A DNA stretch of 64,000 nt from Bacteroidota bacterium (GCA_027487835.1 JAIYCU010000016.1:39313-103312), one strand, 5' to 3'. Shown: positions 18,100-27,636, numbered from the stretch's first letter. Notes: a model not told the origin generated them from the letters alone. Program-made: numbers and translations.

Positions 18100-18528
18100 C
18101 TAGCTACCAATTGCTTCCCAATACTTCTTGCCATAGCTGCAAAAAATTTCTTCGTAGGGTTTTAGGGTGCGGGTAGCTTGCAAGCAAACTTGTTGCTTTT
18201 CATCCAAAACAATTTTGGCATTATTCTTAAAGTTTGAACCTATTAAGCCACTTGCATCGTTGGCATATTTGGCAAAACAATCTGTATGCATGCAATCTAA
18301 AATGCTACCATTGGGCAATACCATAAAATATTTGTTATGTCCTATGGAGGCTCTGGCATCAGCTTCTGCCTTGCTTAATATTTCACCTTTGAAGTAGCAA
18401 ATGATTTCGTCTTTGTAAATAGAGATGGCCGTATATAAGCCTTTACCTGTTGCGGGTATTTGAGAATCCATGCAATATAAATACTCTTGCTCTTGGGCTT
18501 CTATGGCATCTTCAAATGGTGTTTTCAT
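18100..18528 (-). CDS. SET-domain protein (predicted lysine methyltransferase)
   Basis: A 142-residue protein that is essentially one SET domain: TGKGLYTA near the N-terminus, a central YANDASG, and the C-terminal EEIFCSYGKKYW, which supplies the catalytic-type Tyr and part of the SAM site. SET proteins transfer methyl groups from S-adenosylmethionine to protein lysines; the bacterial substrate is unknown. No post-SET cysteine cluster is present. It follows arsC on the same strand after 36 nt, so co-transcription is possible, but no functional tie to arsenic is known. Confidence 0.8.
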   Translation of the reverse strand: MKTPFEDAIEAQEQEYLYCMDSQIPATGKGLYTAISIYKDEIICYFKGEILSKAEADARASIGHNKYFMVLPNGSILDCMHTDCFAKYANDASGLIGSNFKNNAKIVLDEKQQVCLQATRTLKPYEEIFCSYGKKYWEAIGS

Positions 18529-18564
18529 TTATGTATTCCTTTTGGTGAAAGATATCCAATAAGT

Positions 18565-19173
18565 TTATTTTATTTGAGAAAACACCCACCACATTTCTTG
18601 GGCAATTTCTAAACTTCTCTCGTGGTACTTTTCATCTTGCAAAGGAGTATTGTCAAATGCTTTTGGGTCGTTATACATTATTGGAAATCTTGCTTCTGCA
18701 CCTAATACCAATGGGCAAGCCTCATCTGCACTGTTGCAGGTCATGATGGCTCCAAACTCACTTTTAGGATTAAAATCGTGATGGTAAGTTTTAGAGAAAC
18801 AAATGATTGGACTTTCGTTTTCTGCATACTTTACCGCATACACAGGATTATCTGTTTGACTCAATTGATGTATTTGAAATCCTTGCTTGCTTAGTGTTTC
18901 AGCAACTTTAGGAAACATTGCTGTGGCTTCTGTTCCCCCAGAATAACAAAAAACGTTCTTGATATCAAAATCATAGGCCATTGTTTGCGCCCAAATTTGA
19001 GATAAATGGCTTCTGCGAGAATTGTGCGTGCAAATGAAGTTTAAGCGTATTGTATTCTGATGCTCCTTTTTTAATTGGATATAATTAACTAATTCTTGTA
19101 ACACTTCTTTGCGTTCTGCTGAAATATTTTCAACTGAAAACGATTGAATTGATTTGATGATTTGAGGATTCAT
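18565..19173 (-). CDS. arsC: arsenate reductase / low-molecular-weight phosphatase family
   Basis: About 202 residues. The P-loop FICTHNSRRSH is the CX5R(S/T)-type nucleophile motif of LMW protein tyrosine phosphatases and thioredoxin-type arsenate reductases. Together with the adjacent arsenite exporter it points to reduction of arsenate to arsenite. I choose ATG at 19173 (MNPQIIKSIQ); an in-frame ATG at 19206 would add residues encoded by the tandem-repeat tract at 19150-19206, which is unlikely to be native coding sequence. A four-helix-bundle gene and its repeats separate it from acr3. Confidence 0.82.
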   Translation of the reverse strand: MNPQIIKSIQSFSVENISAERKEVLQELVNYIQLKKEHQNTIRLNFICTHNSRRSHLSQIWAQTMAYDFDIKNVFCYSGGTEATAMFPKVAETLSKQGFQIHQLSQTDNPVYAVKYAENESPIICFSKTYHHDFNPKSEFGAIMTCNSADEACPLVLGAEARFPIMYNDPKAFDNTPLQDEKYHERSLEIAQEMWWVFSQIK

Positions 19174-19206
19174 TGATTTGATGATTATGTGATTTGATGA
19201 TTTCAA
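19150..19206. repeat. short tandem repeats, arsC-proximal side of the four-helix-bundle gene
   Basis: Several copies of a GATTTGATGATT-like word run through this tract, including GATTTGAGGATT, whose reverse complement AATCCTCAAATC appears in the tract on the other side of the gene (19465-19476). The tract supplies the possible extra N-terminal codons of arsC and abuts the stop of the four-helix-bundle gene. Confidence 0.7.
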
Positions 19207-19443
19207 TCAATATTCTGTTTCGTCAGCTTCTTTTGCAACAATTTTAAGTTTATGAAGAAAATCTGCTTTGCTTTCTGCATTCTGTGCTTCAGCTATATTA
19301 GCACCTATTGAAGTTCCTGATTTTAATAATTGCCTAGAGATTACATATTTTCTTTTTTCCTCCAATAACTCGCAATATTTCACAACCATTAAAGCAAACT
19401 CAAAACTTTCCCTTACAATCTCATTGTCCTTATCATTTCTCAT
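19207..19443 (-). pseudogene. four helix bundle protein, C-terminally truncated
   Basis: The 78-residue product matches the N-terminal two thirds of the four-helix-bundle family related to proteins encoded in 23S rRNA intervening sequences: SRQLLKSGTSIGANIAEAQ is the signature loop and KEADETEY the end of helix 3. Family members are usually about 115-130 residues and continue after DETEY with Trp and a fourth helix. Here TGA follows Tyr directly and the next sequence is repeat tract, so helix 4 is missing. It may be non-functional or act as a shortened form. It is bracketed by repeats on both sides. Confidence 0.65.
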
Positions 19444-19464
19444 TTTAAAGTATCACTATTAAAA

Positions 19465-19551
19465 AATCCTCAAATCGCCCCATCTTCAAATCTTCAAATC
19501 AACCCATCTCCAAATCAACCCATCTTCAAATCAACCCATCTTCAAATCAAT
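19465..19551. repeat. short tandem repeats, acr3-proximal side of the four-helix-bundle gene
   Basis: About five units of roughly 16 nt based on ATCTTCAAATCAACCC, with the outer ones degenerate. The tract begins 22 nt upstream of the four-helix-bundle start and runs into the acr3 3' end, whose TGA stop falls within a CAAATCAA copy. Relative to the tract at 19150-19206 the shared CAAATC word is inverted. Confidence 0.8.
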
Positions 19552-20566
19552 ACATCAACTTTCTACTAGCTTTAACCAAGAGAATTAACACAGGTACTTC
19601 TACCAATGGACCAATTACACCCACAAAGGCTTGTGCGGAGTGAATGCCAAAAACGGCAATGGCAACTGCAATGGCCAATTCAAAGTTGTTTCCAGTAGCA
19701 GTAAATGAGATGGAGGCGTTTTTATCGTAAGGTACTTTCATTGATTTATTAATGAAAAAACTAACAAAGAACATCAGTACAAAATAAATTACTAATGGGA
19801 TAGCAACTTTCAAAACGTCCAATGGCAATTCTAAAATTTTATCTCCCTTTAAGCTAAACATTAATACAATGGTAAAAAGCAATGCATACAAAGTAATGGG
19901 TGATATGCTAGGTACAAATTTGGTATTATACCAAGTAATGCCTTTGGTTTGAACCAATATTTTTCTGCTTAAAAAACCAGCTAAAAATGGAATGCCCAAG
20001 TAAATAAAAACACTTTGTGCCACTTGGCCCATGGGCACTTGTATGTTAAAATCGCCTAAGCCCAAGTAATGCGGAAATACATTAATAAATAGCCATGCAT
20101 AAAAACTATAAGTGATTACTTGAAATACGCTATTTAGGGCAATAAGTAAGGCACCATACTCGCGGTTGCCACCTGCTAAATCATTCCAAACAATTACCAT
20201 GGCAATGCAACGGGCAAGTCCGATGAGTATTAAACCAACCATATAATCAGGCTGGTCTTTTAAAAAGACAATGGCTAATACAAACATTAAAATTGGACCC
20301 ACTATCCAGTTCAGAAATAAAGAAAGGCTCATTGCCTTTTTATCTTGAAATGCCTTTGGCAATAAAGAATAATCTACTTTAGCCAAGGGTGGGTACATCA
20401 TTAAAATTAATCCAATGGCCAATGGAATATTGGTGGTGCCCACAGAGAGGCTATCGAAAACCAGTTTAATGCCAGGTAAAAAATAACCCAAGGCAACGCC
20501 TAGAATCATCGCTAAGAAAATCCAAAGAGTTAGGTATCGGTCTAAAAATTTTAATTTAGCTTGCAT
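19547..20566 (-). CDS. acr3: ACR3-family arsenite efflux transporter
   Basis: A 339-residue inner-membrane protein with about ten transmembrane segments. The conserved [16 protein letters not shown] stretch contains the essential Cys of the ACR3 family, and a second conserved region, [15 protein letters not shown], lies near the C-terminus. It exports arsenite using the proton motive force. It heads a minus-strand run acr3-(four-helix insert)-arsC-SET. The final codons and stop fall in the repeat tract, so the original C-terminus may have been altered. Confidence 0.93.
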   Translation of the reverse strand: MQAKLKFLDRYLTLWIFLAMILGVALGYFLPGIKLVFDSLSVGTTNIPLAIGLILMMYPPLAKVDYSLLPKAFQDKKAMSLSLFLNWIVGPILMFVLAIVFLKDQPDYMVGLILIGLARCIAMVIVWNDLAGGNREYGALLIALNSVFQVITYSFYAWLFINVFPHYLGLGDFNIQVPMGQVAQSVFIYLGIPFLAGFLSRKILVQTKGITWYNTKFVPSISPITLYALLFTIVLMFSLKGDKILELPLDVLKVAIPLVIYFVLMFFVSFFINKSMKVPYDKNASISFTATGNNFELAIAVAIAVFGIHSAQAFVGVIGPLVEVPVLILLVKASRKLMY

Positions 20567-20658
20567 TTGTTTTAAACTAGGTAATTGGCGAATGTAAATA
20601 CAATTGAAATTAATTCTATATTACTAAAACCTTACCTTGCATGGGGAGTTTAATAAAC

Positions 20659-21609
20659 ATGCAGCAGCGATTTGTATTTATTGGGATTTTATTGGTTTTA
20701 TTGGGGTTTACCGCTTGTAAGCGAAAAAAGACAAGCAAAACTAGCACCTTAACGCCTTTGTATGCGATTGATTTTTCGCCAAAATTGGCTCAAACCGACA
20801 CCCACTATTATTATACCGGTTATATGAAATTAGAAAATGCATGGCTTAATGAGGCTTCTGGATTATGCGCCAGCAGAAGCATAGCAGGCATGCTTTGGTC
20901 GCACAACGACAGCGGCGACCCTGCCCGTATTTTTGCCTTAGGATTGAAGGGTGAAGACTATGCCACCTGCTATATGGAAGGTGCCAAACATAAGGATTAC
21001 GAAGACATTTGCATGGGTAAATACAAGCGGGCCAATAAGGCTTCTATTTTTGTGGCTGATATTGGAGACAATTTAAATAGTCGCTCACACATTAATATTT
21101 ATGAATTTGAAGAGCCCACAGTTGATACTAGCTTGCGAAACGCCACCCTTACCATAGCGCCCGAAATGATACGCAAGTATCAACTTGAATTTCCGGATGG
21201 GGCAAGAGATGCTGAGGGCATTATGTTTGACCCAATTGAGGAGGCTATTTATATAGTTTCAAAACGTGAAAAGAAAATTGGGGTGTATAAAGTATTGGTT
21301 CAAACCGAAACCCTTGCCAGCCTTAGTTTGGTGGCACAATTACCTTTAACATGGGTGGTGGCAGCCGATATAAGCAGCGATGGAAAAAAAATAGTTATTA
21401 AAACAGGCGATGAAATATGGTATTGGGAGCGTAAAGGTTCTGAACCTTTGGGCGTTGTTTTGCAGCAGTTACCTCGTAAACTTCCCTGCAAGAAGGAAAA
21501 GCAAGGCGAAGCCTTTGCATGGAGTATAAAGGGAGATGCCTATTACACCTTAGGAGAAAGCAGCATATTTAGTGCATCAATTTTAAACTGCTATGCTAGC
21601 TACCCTTAG
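20659..21609 (+). CDS. predicted lipoprotein with beta-propeller-like domain
   Basis: I prefer the ATG at 20659 (MQQRFVFIGILLVLLG) over 20641, as it gives a compact lipoprotein signal ending in the lipobox LGFTAC; the mature protein would start at Cys with a KRKK stretch. The remaining ~290 residues contain SHNDSGDPARIFAL, DYEDIC and VADIGDNLNSR, a pattern seen in uncharacterised secreted propeller-like proteins. It is predicted to be membrane-anchored with no known enzymatic role. Its 3' end overlaps the convergent gene by 14 nt. Confidence 0.7.
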   Translation: MQQRFVFIGILLVLLGFTACKRKKTSKTSTLTPLYAIDFSPKLAQTDTHYYYTGYMKLENAWLNEASGLCASRSIAGMLWSHNDSGDPARIFALGLKGEDYATCYMEGAKHKDYEDICMGKYKRANKASIFVADIGDNLNSRSHINIYEFEEPTVDTSLRNATLTIAPEMIRKYQLEFPDGARDAEGIMFDPIEEAIYIVSKREKKIGVYKVLVQTETLASLSLVAQLPLTWVVAADISSDGKKIVIKTGDEIWYWERKGSEPLGVVLQQLPRKLPCKKEKQGEAFAWSIKGDAYYTLGESSIFSASILNCYASYP

Positions 21610-22153
21610 TTTTACTTTTTTTTACGTTGCCAAGTTTTTTAAAACGCTTAAGTGTTGCAGCCATTGCAGGTGTTATGGGGTGGGTAGTACGTAATTTTAT
21701 TATCTCCTCTACTTCATGATAGAGTTCGGGGTATTTCTTACAAAAAAGAATTATTATTTCCATTCCGTACATAAAGACCGCAGGCTTGCAGGCAGGGTCT
21801 GCAATCCATGTTAATAAAATAGAAAGTAATTCACCTTCCTTGAAGGGTAATAAGGGCAAGTATTTTACTACACCTAATAGGTTTCGCTTTACCGTTTCGT
21901 TTGAAGTGATGAGTAGCGTGGGTAGTATTTTTTTATAATAGGGTTGAACCAAATTTGGCGCTTGCTTGCTTACATGACTTAAGAGCCAAGAGGCATATTC
22001 TGGAAAAGGGTGTTTAAGGGTACTGGTGGATAGTTCAACCAATTCTGGCAACAAATCTGGGTCTTTCAAAAAAAGGTTTGAAAGACTTGGAAAGCCCCTC
22101 ATTCTTTGATTTGCGGCTATCAGTTCATAAACTTTATTTTGGGCAGGCACCAT
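21596..22153 (-). CDS. HEAT-like helical repeat protein, hypothetical
   Basis: A 185-residue soluble protein made of paired helices of ~35-40 residues with a basic tail (KKLGNVKKSKTKGS). The helix pattern resembles HEAT/ARM repeats, suggesting a protein-binding scaffold. No family is recognised. The start ATG at 22153 is followed by VPAQNK. It stands alone, convergent with the lipoprotein gene and divergent from the phosphoesterase gene at 22269. Confidence 0.65.
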   Translation of the reverse strand: MVPAQNKVYELIAANQRMRGFPSLSNLFLKDPDLLPELVELSTSTLKHPFPEYASWLLSHVSKQAPNLVQPYYKKILPTLLITSNETVKRNLLGVVKYLPLLPFKEGELLSILLTWIADPACKPAVFMYGMEIIILFCKKYPELYHEVEEIIKLRTTHPITPAMAATLKRFKKLGNVKKSKTKGS

Positions 22154-22268
22154 AGGGCTAATTTAGTGTACCAAAATTACAAAGCTTGTTGAAAAACTCC
22201 TTATATCTTCTTAAATTTATTAATATTTTAGTAATATGAAATTGTAACTATTGTAAAACCTTTGAAGA

Positions 22269-23123
22269 ATGTCTAAGCGAAAATTGAAGTTGGCAGTGGT
22301 ATCTGATATTCATTTAGGAACTTACGGATGCCAAGCGAAAGAAGTGAATTCCTATTTAAAATCGATTGAACCCGAAATATTGGTATTAAATGGAGACATC
22401 ATAGATATTTGGCAATTTAGCAAGAGTTATTGGCCAAAATCGCATACCAAAGTAATACAGCGCATCTTTAAGATGATGTCTAGCGGCACTAAAATTTACT
22501 ATTTAACAGGCAACCATGATGAGATGCTGCGCAAGTTTAGCGGCTTTAAATTAGGCAATTTAGAGCTATTGGATAAATTGGTACTTGAGTTAGATGGCAA
22601 GCGTGCATGGTTGTTTCATGGAGATGTTTTTGACATTACCATGAAGCATTCTAAATGGTTGGCCAAACTTGGCGCTGTGGGTTATGATACCTTAATCATA
22701 ATTAATTCGGCTGTGAATTGGATTTCAGAAAAACTGGGACGAGGAAAAATTTCCCTTTCAAAAAAAGTTAAGAATAGCGTAAAACAGGCCATTAAATTCA
22801 TTGATGATTTTGAGCAGACTGCCATGGATATAGGCATTTCTAAAGGATACGACTATGTGGTTTGTGGACATATCCATCAACCAGCCATGAAAACATTTAC
22901 CAATGAATTAGGCAATGCCTTATATTTAAACTCAGGCGATTGGATAGAAAACTTAACCGCCCTAGAATACAATGAAGGGAACTGGAACTTGCATTACCAT
23001 AAAGTAAAGACTGAGCTTGAACAATCAGAGGAAGAAGAAGAAGAATTGATGGATGGAATTCCAAGTATGGAGCACATTTATTTGTCGGTAGTAGAAAATG
23101 TGGTAGGAAAATCTAATTCCTAG
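22269..23123 (+). CDS. LpxH-like metallophosphoesterase (UDP-2,3-diacylglucosamine diphosphatase family)
   Basis: A 284-residue calcineurin-like phosphoesterase with the metal-site order SDIHLG (about 14-19), NGDIIDIW, GNHDEML, FHGDVFD and GHIHQPA. The layout and the DIW/GNHDE context match the LpxH-related group in Bacteroidota, which hydrolyse UDP-2,3-diacylglucosamine in lipid A synthesis; the exact substrate is not proven by sequence. The C-terminus is strongly acidic (EEEEEE). It starts a plus-strand run with rluF and a glycosyltransferase. Confidence 0.82.
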   Translation: MSKRKLKLAVVSDIHLGTYGCQAKEVNSYLKSIEPEILVLNGDIIDIWQFSKSYWPKSHTKVIQRIFKMMSSGTKIYYLTGNHDEMLRKFSGFKLGNLELLDKLVLELDGKRAWLFHGDVFDITMKHSKWLAKLGAVGYDTLIIINSAVNWISEKLGRGKISLSKKVKNSVKQAIKFIDDFEQTAMDIGISKGYDYVVCGHIHQPAMKTFTNELGNALYLNSGDWIENLTALEYNEGNWNLHYHKVKTELEQSEEEEEELMDGIPSMEHIYLSVVENVVGKSNS

Positions 23124-23163
23124 CCAATTCTTTTTATTATCTTGACCCCAAAATACAAATCAA

Positions 23164-24081
23164 ATGTTTGGGAGTGTAAGATTAAATAAGTTTATAAGCG
23201 ATAGCGGTTTATGCTCTAGGCGCGAAGCCGATAGGTATATAGAACTTGGTCATGTTTTTTTGAATGGCAAAAGAGCAAAGGTGGGTGATGTGGTGAGAGG
23301 CGGCGATAAGGTGAGGGTTAATGGTATTTACCTTGATCCAAAAGCAGCTGATGATTTAGTTTTTATTGCCCTTAACAAGCCCATTGGTATTACTTCTACT
23401 ACAGAAGATGGAGTGGAAGATAATATTGTTCAATTTGTAAATCATAGCAAACGTATTTTCCCGATTGGGAGGTTAGACAAAGATTCGCAAGGATTAATTT
23501 TCTTAACCAATAATGGTGATTTGGTTAATAAAATATTGCGGGCAGGCAATAAGCATGAAAAGGAATATATAGTTACTGTAAACAAACCCCTTACCAAAGA
23601 GGCCCTGGAGGGCATGGTTCAAGGGGTACCCATGCTGGGGGTTACCACAAAAAAATGTAAGATTATACAAGAAAGTCCGCTTGTTTTTAGGATAATCTTA
23701 GTACAAGGCTTAAACCGACAAATACGTAGGATGTGCGAACATTTTGGCTATGAAGTTACCAAACTAGAACGCATCAGAATCATGCACGTAACGGTTAAAG
23801 GTATTCCTTTAGGCGAGTGGAGGGAGTTAGACAGTGAAGAACTTAATACACTTTTTGCCCAATTGGAAAACTCTAAATCTACACACCCCGCTAAAACAAG
23901 TGCGAAGGCTAGCAGCGGTGTGGCCAAGAAAACTGCTGCTAAAAAAACAGGAGTTAAAAAAGTGGCGGCCAAAAAACGTGCATATAATGTAGGGTTCAAA
24001 CCTAAAAAAAATAAATCTAGTTATACTACTGGCAGCAAAGTGAAGAGTCACGCTAGCAAGAGTAAGCGTAATGGCAAATAA
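23164..24081 (+). CDS. rluF: 23S rRNA pseudouridine synthase RluF-type
   Basis: A 305-residue enzyme with an N-terminal S4 RNA-binding domain ([17 protein letters not shown]) and an RsuA-family catalytic domain. The catalytic Asp lies in [10 protein letters not shown] (about 101-110), and the later [17 protein letters not shown] matches RluF, which modifies U2604 of 23S rRNA. A Lys/Ala-rich tail of about 65 residues follows the catalytic domain and is probably a disordered RNA-binding extension. One copy of the iterated GGTTCAAACC site lies in this tail (23993-24002). It overlaps the next gene by 11 nt. Confidence 0.92.
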   Translation: MFGSVRLNKFISDSGLCSRREADRYIELGHVFLNGKRAKVGDVVRGGDKVRVNGIYLDPKAADDLVFIALNKPIGITSTTEDGVEDNIVQFVNHSKRIFPIGRLDKDSQGLIFLTNNGDLVNKILRAGNKHEKEYIVTVNKPLTKEALEGMVQGVPMLGVTTKKCKIIQESPLVFRIILVQGLNRQIRRMCEHFGYEVTKLERIRIMHVTVKGIPLGEWRELDSEELNTLFAQLENSKSTHPAKTSAKASSGVAKKTAAKKTGVKKVAAKKRAYNVGFKPKKNKSSYTTGSKVKSHASKSKRNGK

Positions 24082-25054
24082 GGAAAACAGCATACTTTAT
24101 TTATCCCATGGAAAGCCCAATACTGGCGGTTATTTTCATGAAATTCATTTGGCCAAATCATTGGCAATTGAACTTAATAGTCAGTTAGTAGTTGAGCGCT
24201 ATGAGCAATATTTTGAAGGTAGTTGGGGACATTTGCAATTACTAATTAAAGGGTTTAAAGCGGCAAGAGCAGCTGTTATTATTAGTGTGGCACGACTTAG
24301 CATTCCTGTTTTGTTGCGGAACATTTTCAATAACTCAAAAATTATTTTAGTATGGCATTACCATGATGAGCGGACTAATATTTCTTGGACACTTAAAAGT
24401 TGGTATGCCTTCAGTATATTTTGCCTTAAACTATTTCCAGCCAGTAAATGTAAGGTGGTGGTGGTGGCACCTTTTTGGGAAAAGTATTTTTCTGCCCAAA
24501 TTGGTCCTGAAAAGGTGAGTTTGTTCCCAAATTTTTTCGAGCCGCAAGGCTACCAAAAATTTGAACACACCCCTAAAAAGAAAATGGTTCATTTGGGTCA
24601 GGTTTCTTTTAAAAACCACCCAGATTTAGCTTGGATTGCAAAGCAATTAAAGTTGGCAGGTTTTTCTTGTTACTTTAGTACGAATGACAACGCAAAAATG
24701 TACGACAAACAATTTGAAGACATTGAAATTAGGTATTTTAAAGACCATGAAAGTTATTTAAGTGAAATGGCTGCTGCTTTATACACCCTCGCCCTCCCCT
24801 ATTTTAATGAGGGTTGGAACCGAGTGGCGCATGAGAGCTTGTTGGTGGGCACTTCGGTAATTGGTTATGCCAAAGGTGGCTTAGCAGATTTGCTTACCCT
24901 TGCCAATGCGGGCATTGCTCAAAACAAAGAAGAAGTGGTGAACCTTGTGTTAAGCAGAGAACGCTTTGGAAACAAAACATTGCTTAAGGCTTATGCGATT
25001 GAAAATACTTCAGGTAATTTAGTTGCCTTAAAAAATTGGATTAAAAAACTTTAA
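24071..25054 (+). CDS. glycosyltransferase (GT4-like fold)
   Basis: A 327-residue cytoplasmic protein. The N-terminal [16 protein letters not shown] is a donor-side glycine-rich loop, and the C-terminal half has the Rossmann-like segment with [16 protein letters not shown] in the place where GT4 enzymes carry the nucleotide-sugar Glu. It may add sugars to surface polysaccharide or lipid; sugar and acceptor are unknown. It overlaps rluF by 11 nt and precedes ispE by 24 nt, so co-transcription is likely but functional linkage is not implied. Confidence 0.75.
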   Translation: MANKENSILYLSHGKPNTGGYFHEIHLAKSLAIELNSQLVVERYEQYFEGSWGHLQLLIKGFKAARAAVIISVARLSIPVLLRNIFNNSKIILVWHYHDERTNISWTLKSWYAFSIFCLKLFPASKCKVVVVAPFWEKYFSAQIGPEKVSLFPNFFEPQGYQKFEHTPKKKMVHLGQVSFKNHPDLAWIAKQLKLAGFSCYFSTNDNAKMYDKQFEDIEIRYFKDHESYLSEMAAALYTLALPYFNEGWNRVAHESLLVGTSVIGYAKGGLADLLTLANAGIAQNKEEVVNLVLSRERFGNKTLLKAYAIENTSGNLVALKNWIKKL

Positions 25055-25078
25055 CCGCCCCTTAAGCTTTAGAGACAT

Positions 25079-25909
25079 ATGATTGTATTTCCACCCTGTA
25101 AAATCAATTTAGGCTTACAAGTATTACAGAAACGTGCTGATGGATACCATGACCTGCAAACTATTTTTTACCCAGTTCCTTTGCACGATGCCTTAGAGCT
25201 TGTGGCGGGAAATAGCAAGGGTGAAAAGGCAGAGGTTTTAAATTATGGCTTAGCGGTACCCGGTAATAGTGATAACAATTTAATTATAAAGGCTTACGAT
25301 TTATTGGCCAAAGATTTTGAATTGGGGCCTGTTACTTTTGCATTATTAAAGAACATTCCAATGGGCGCAGGCCTTGGCGGTGGCTCTTCTGATGGGGCTT
25401 ATGCGCTTAAATTGCTTGCTTCATTTTTCGGGTTGAACCTAAGCAAGGATGCCCTTTTGGATTATGCATTAAAACTAGGCAGTGATTGCCCTTTCTTTAT
25501 TTATAATGTGCCGTGTTTAGGCGAAGGTAGAGGTGAGCGCTTACAAGCCATTCACTTTTCATTGAAGGGATATTACTTGGTTTTAGTTAAGCCAGATATT
25601 CATGTGAGCACTGCTGCTGCCTTTAGCGGATTAAAGCTTTCAGATGATACAGCGAAAGATGGATTGGTTCAAACCGCCCTTAATAAAGAAATAAATTATT
25701 GGAAGGCTGAATTAAAAAATGATTTTGAGTGGAGTGTTTTTAACGCGCATCCTATCCTTGCAGATATCAAGGATAGTCTATACGCCAATGGTGCTTTATA
25801 TGCTTCTATGAGCGGAAGTGGCGCTACAGTCTATGGAATTTTTGAGAAACCGCCTTTGCTTTCTAAAAAGTTTGAGGGGCACTTTTACTTTGAGTGCTTG
25901 CTTCCTTAG
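25079..25909 (+). CDS. ispE: 4-diphosphocytidyl-2-C-methyl-D-erythritol kinase
   Basis: A 276-residue GHMP kinase of the non-mevalonate isoprenoid pathway; it phosphorylates CDP-methylerythritol. The ATP loop [14 protein letters not shown] (about 96-109) is clear, the N-terminal [11 protein letters not shown] is the substrate-binding start, and the C-terminal [10 protein letters not shown] is the third GHMP motif. It ends the plus-strand run and overlaps the convergent ABC gene by 4 nt. Confidence 0.95.
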   Translation: MIVFPPCKINLGLQVLQKRADGYHDLQTIFYPVPLHDALELVAGNSKGEKAEVLNYGLAVPGNSDNNLIIKAYDLLAKDFELGPVTFALLKNIPMGAGLGGGSSDGAYALKLLASFFGLNLSKDALLDYALKLGSDCPFFIYNVPCLGEGRGERLQAIHFSLKGYYLVLVKPDIHVSTAAAFSGLKLSDDTAKDGLVQTALNKEINYWKAELKNDFEWSVFNAHPILADIKDSLYANGALYASMSGSGATVYGIFEKPPLLSKKFEGHFYFECLLP

Positions 25910-26592
25910 GCGTTGGTATCGCTTTCTATTTCGCCATCTCTTAAGCGCACAATTCGTTTGGCGCGCTTGGCTATGTCTTCTTCGTGTGTAACGATAATTA
26001 CGGTATTGCCATTCTCATGAATTTTTTCCAACAAATCCATAATTTCATGAGAGGTTTTGGTATCTAAATTTCCGGTTGGCTCATCGGCTAAGATAATAGA
26101 CGGATTATTAACTAAAGCCCTTGCAATGGCCACGCGCTGGCGTTGTCCGCCTGATAATTCATTGGGCTTATGCTCCATCCTATCTCCAAGTCCGACACTA
26201 GTTAAAGATGCCTCAGCTTTGGCTATTCTATCTTTTTTATTGATACCTGCATAAACAAGGGGCAAAGCCACATTGTCTAAGGCGGTGTTGCGTGCCAGGA
26301 GATTGAAGGTTTGAAATATAAACCCTATTTCTTTGTTTCTAATTTCGGCAAGTTCATCATCTGTCATCTTGCTTACATTGGTGCCATTGAGTTGATAGGT
26401 GCCGCGAGAAGGCGTATCTAAACACCCAAGGATATTCATTAAGGTTGACTTACCAGAACCGGAAGGGCCCATTAGGGCTACATATTCTCCTTTGTTAATA
26501 TGTAAATCAACTTTTCTTAAGGCGTGTACTTCTACATCCCCAATGCGGTAAGTTTTTCCAATACCGTTTATTTCAATTACCGATTGTGGCAC
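25906..26592 (-). CDS. ABC transporter ATP-binding protein, LolD/MacB-type
   Basis: A 228-residue ATPase with Walker [10 protein letters not shown] (about 42-50), Q-loop FQTFNLL, signature [15 protein letters not shown] and Walker [10 protein letters not shown], plus an H-loop His in IIVTHEED. It belongs to the LolD/MacB class that works with FtsX-like permeases in lipoprotein release or extrusion; no permease lies nearby. The GTG start overlaps the gatC stop by one base (TAGTG), so the two are translationally coupled. Confidence 0.9.
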   Translation of the reverse strand: MPQSVIEINGIGKTYRIGDVEVHALRKVDLHINKGEYVALMGPSGSGKSTLMNILGCLDTPSRGTYQLNGTNVSKMTDDELAEIRNKEIGFIFQTFNLLARNTALDNVALPLVYAGINKKDRIAKAEASLTSVGLGDRMEHKPNELSGGQRQRVAIARALVNNPSIILADEPTGNLDTKTSHEIMDLLEKIHENGNTVIIVTHEEDIAKRAKRIVRLRDGEIESDTNA

Positions 26593-26882
26593 TATTTTTC
26601 AATGAATTTAGGAACTTTAAAATAATCACTATCCTTTGAAGGTGCATTTTTAAGTGCATCTGCTTTTGGTATGGTTTGACCGGGTAAATCTTCTCTTAAC
26701 ACATTTACACTTTCATTCATAAATATGAGAGGCTCTACGCCTTCTGTATCAACTTGATTTAGGGTTTCGATATAACTTAAAATCCGAGAAAGGTCTTTTT
26801 TAAGGTTTTCCTTTTCTTGGTCGTTAAATTCTAACTTGGCCAAATCTGCCAATTTATCAATGGTTTCGTTATTAATATCCAT
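26592..26882 (-). CDS. gatC: Asp-tRNA(Asn)/Glu-tRNA(Gln) amidotransferase subunit C
   Basis: A 96-residue protein matching Gat[18 protein letters not shown] at the N-terminus and [16 protein letters not shown] in the middle. GatC stabilises GatA and GatB in the complex that converts misacylated Glu-tRNA(Gln) or Asp-tRNA(Asn) to the amide. Neither gatA nor gatB is in the window. It overlaps plsC by 11 nt upstream and the ABC gene by one base downstream. Confidence 0.93.
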   Translation of the reverse strand: MDINNETIDKLADLAKLEFNDQEKENLKKDLSRILSYIETLNQVDTEGVEPLIFMNESVNVLREDLPGQTIPKADALKNAPSKDSDYFKVPKFIEK

Positions 26883-27618
26883 GGGATTGCAATTTAGTAT
26901 TTATCACTTGAAATACTTGTTCTTTTAAGGTGTCAATATCATTTAAGGTTAAACCTTTGGTAGGAATGGGTTTGTGTATGTATTGCTTAATAATTCCTGG
27001 CCTGCCTTCAAATACGCCTTGGTCTGGAAATACTTCCCAATTTCCTATTATGGTAACAGGTAAAACTGGCAATTGTGTTTCGATGGCCATTCTAAAAGGT
27101 CCATCTTTAAAGGGTATTAATTGGGGTACTTTATTGCTAATAGTGCCTTCAGGGAAAATAACCATGCTGTTTCCTTCTGCAAGCCATTTCAGGGCTTTTT
27201 TGTAGGCCAAGGCAGCTTTTCTTGGCTCTCTTCTTTCAACGGCAATGTCTATGGTTCTAAACCAAATGCCAAAGAAGGGGATTCGCTCCAATTCGGCCTT
27301 GGCCATAAAGTTAAAAAACAAAGGCAACTTTACGGTTAAGGTTACAATATCTATTTGCGAGGTATGGTTTGGGGCTATTATATAAGATTGATGCGGATCG
27401 AGCGGCTCTTCTATAAACTGCTCTACCCTCATAAAGCCTATCATCAATAATATTTTACCCCACACCTTTCTTACTAAATGTCCAAAATGATAATATTTAG
27501 GATTACTTAGGCCAAGGCGTATCAATGGATATAATAGGATAAACCAAATTACAACCCATAAGCCAAAGTAAATGGCATAGGCTGCTTTGAATGGATTTTT
27601 AGAGAGTTTAAATGCCAC
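26872..27618 (-). CDS. plsC: 1-acyl-sn-glycerol-3-phosphate acyltransferase
   Basis: A 248-residue membrane-bound acyltransferase that makes phosphatidic acid from lysophosphatidic acid. It has two N-terminal hydrophobic segments, the HX4D catalytic motif NHTSQID, the FPEGTIS motif and the later conserved LPVTIIGNW. The start codon is GTG at 27618 (GTG GCA TTT). It lies 18 nt after pyrE and overlaps gatC by 11 nt, making a compact pyrE-plsC-gatC-ABC run. Confidence 0.93.
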   Translation of the reverse strand: MAFKLSKNPFKAAYAIYFGLWVVIWFILLYPLIRLGLSNPKYYHFGHLVRKVWGKILLMIGFMRVEQFIEEPLDPHQSYIIAPNHTSQIDIVTLTVKLPLFFNFMAKAELERIPFFGIWFRTIDIAVERREPRKAALAYKKALKWLAEGNSMVIFPEGTISNKVPQLIPFKDGPFRMAIETQLPVLPVTIIGNWEVFPDQGVFEGRPGIIKQYIHKPIPTKGLTLNDIDTLKEQVFQVINTKLQSHGY

Positions 27619-27636
27619 TAATTTTTTAATTATGGA

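Larger units (their letters stand above)
19150..19551. mobile_element. putative repeat-bracketed insertion carrying a four-helix-bundle gene
   Basis: This segment lies between acr3 and arsC, which are normally adjacent in ars operons. Its edges are short-period CAAATC-type repeats in opposite orientation, and the acr3 stop codon (19547-19549) lies inside the right-hand repeat. The layout parallels the GxxExxY locus at 29.4-30.3 kb. No transposase or classical terminal repeat is visible, so the mobile nature is an inference from position and structure. Confidence 0.4.
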
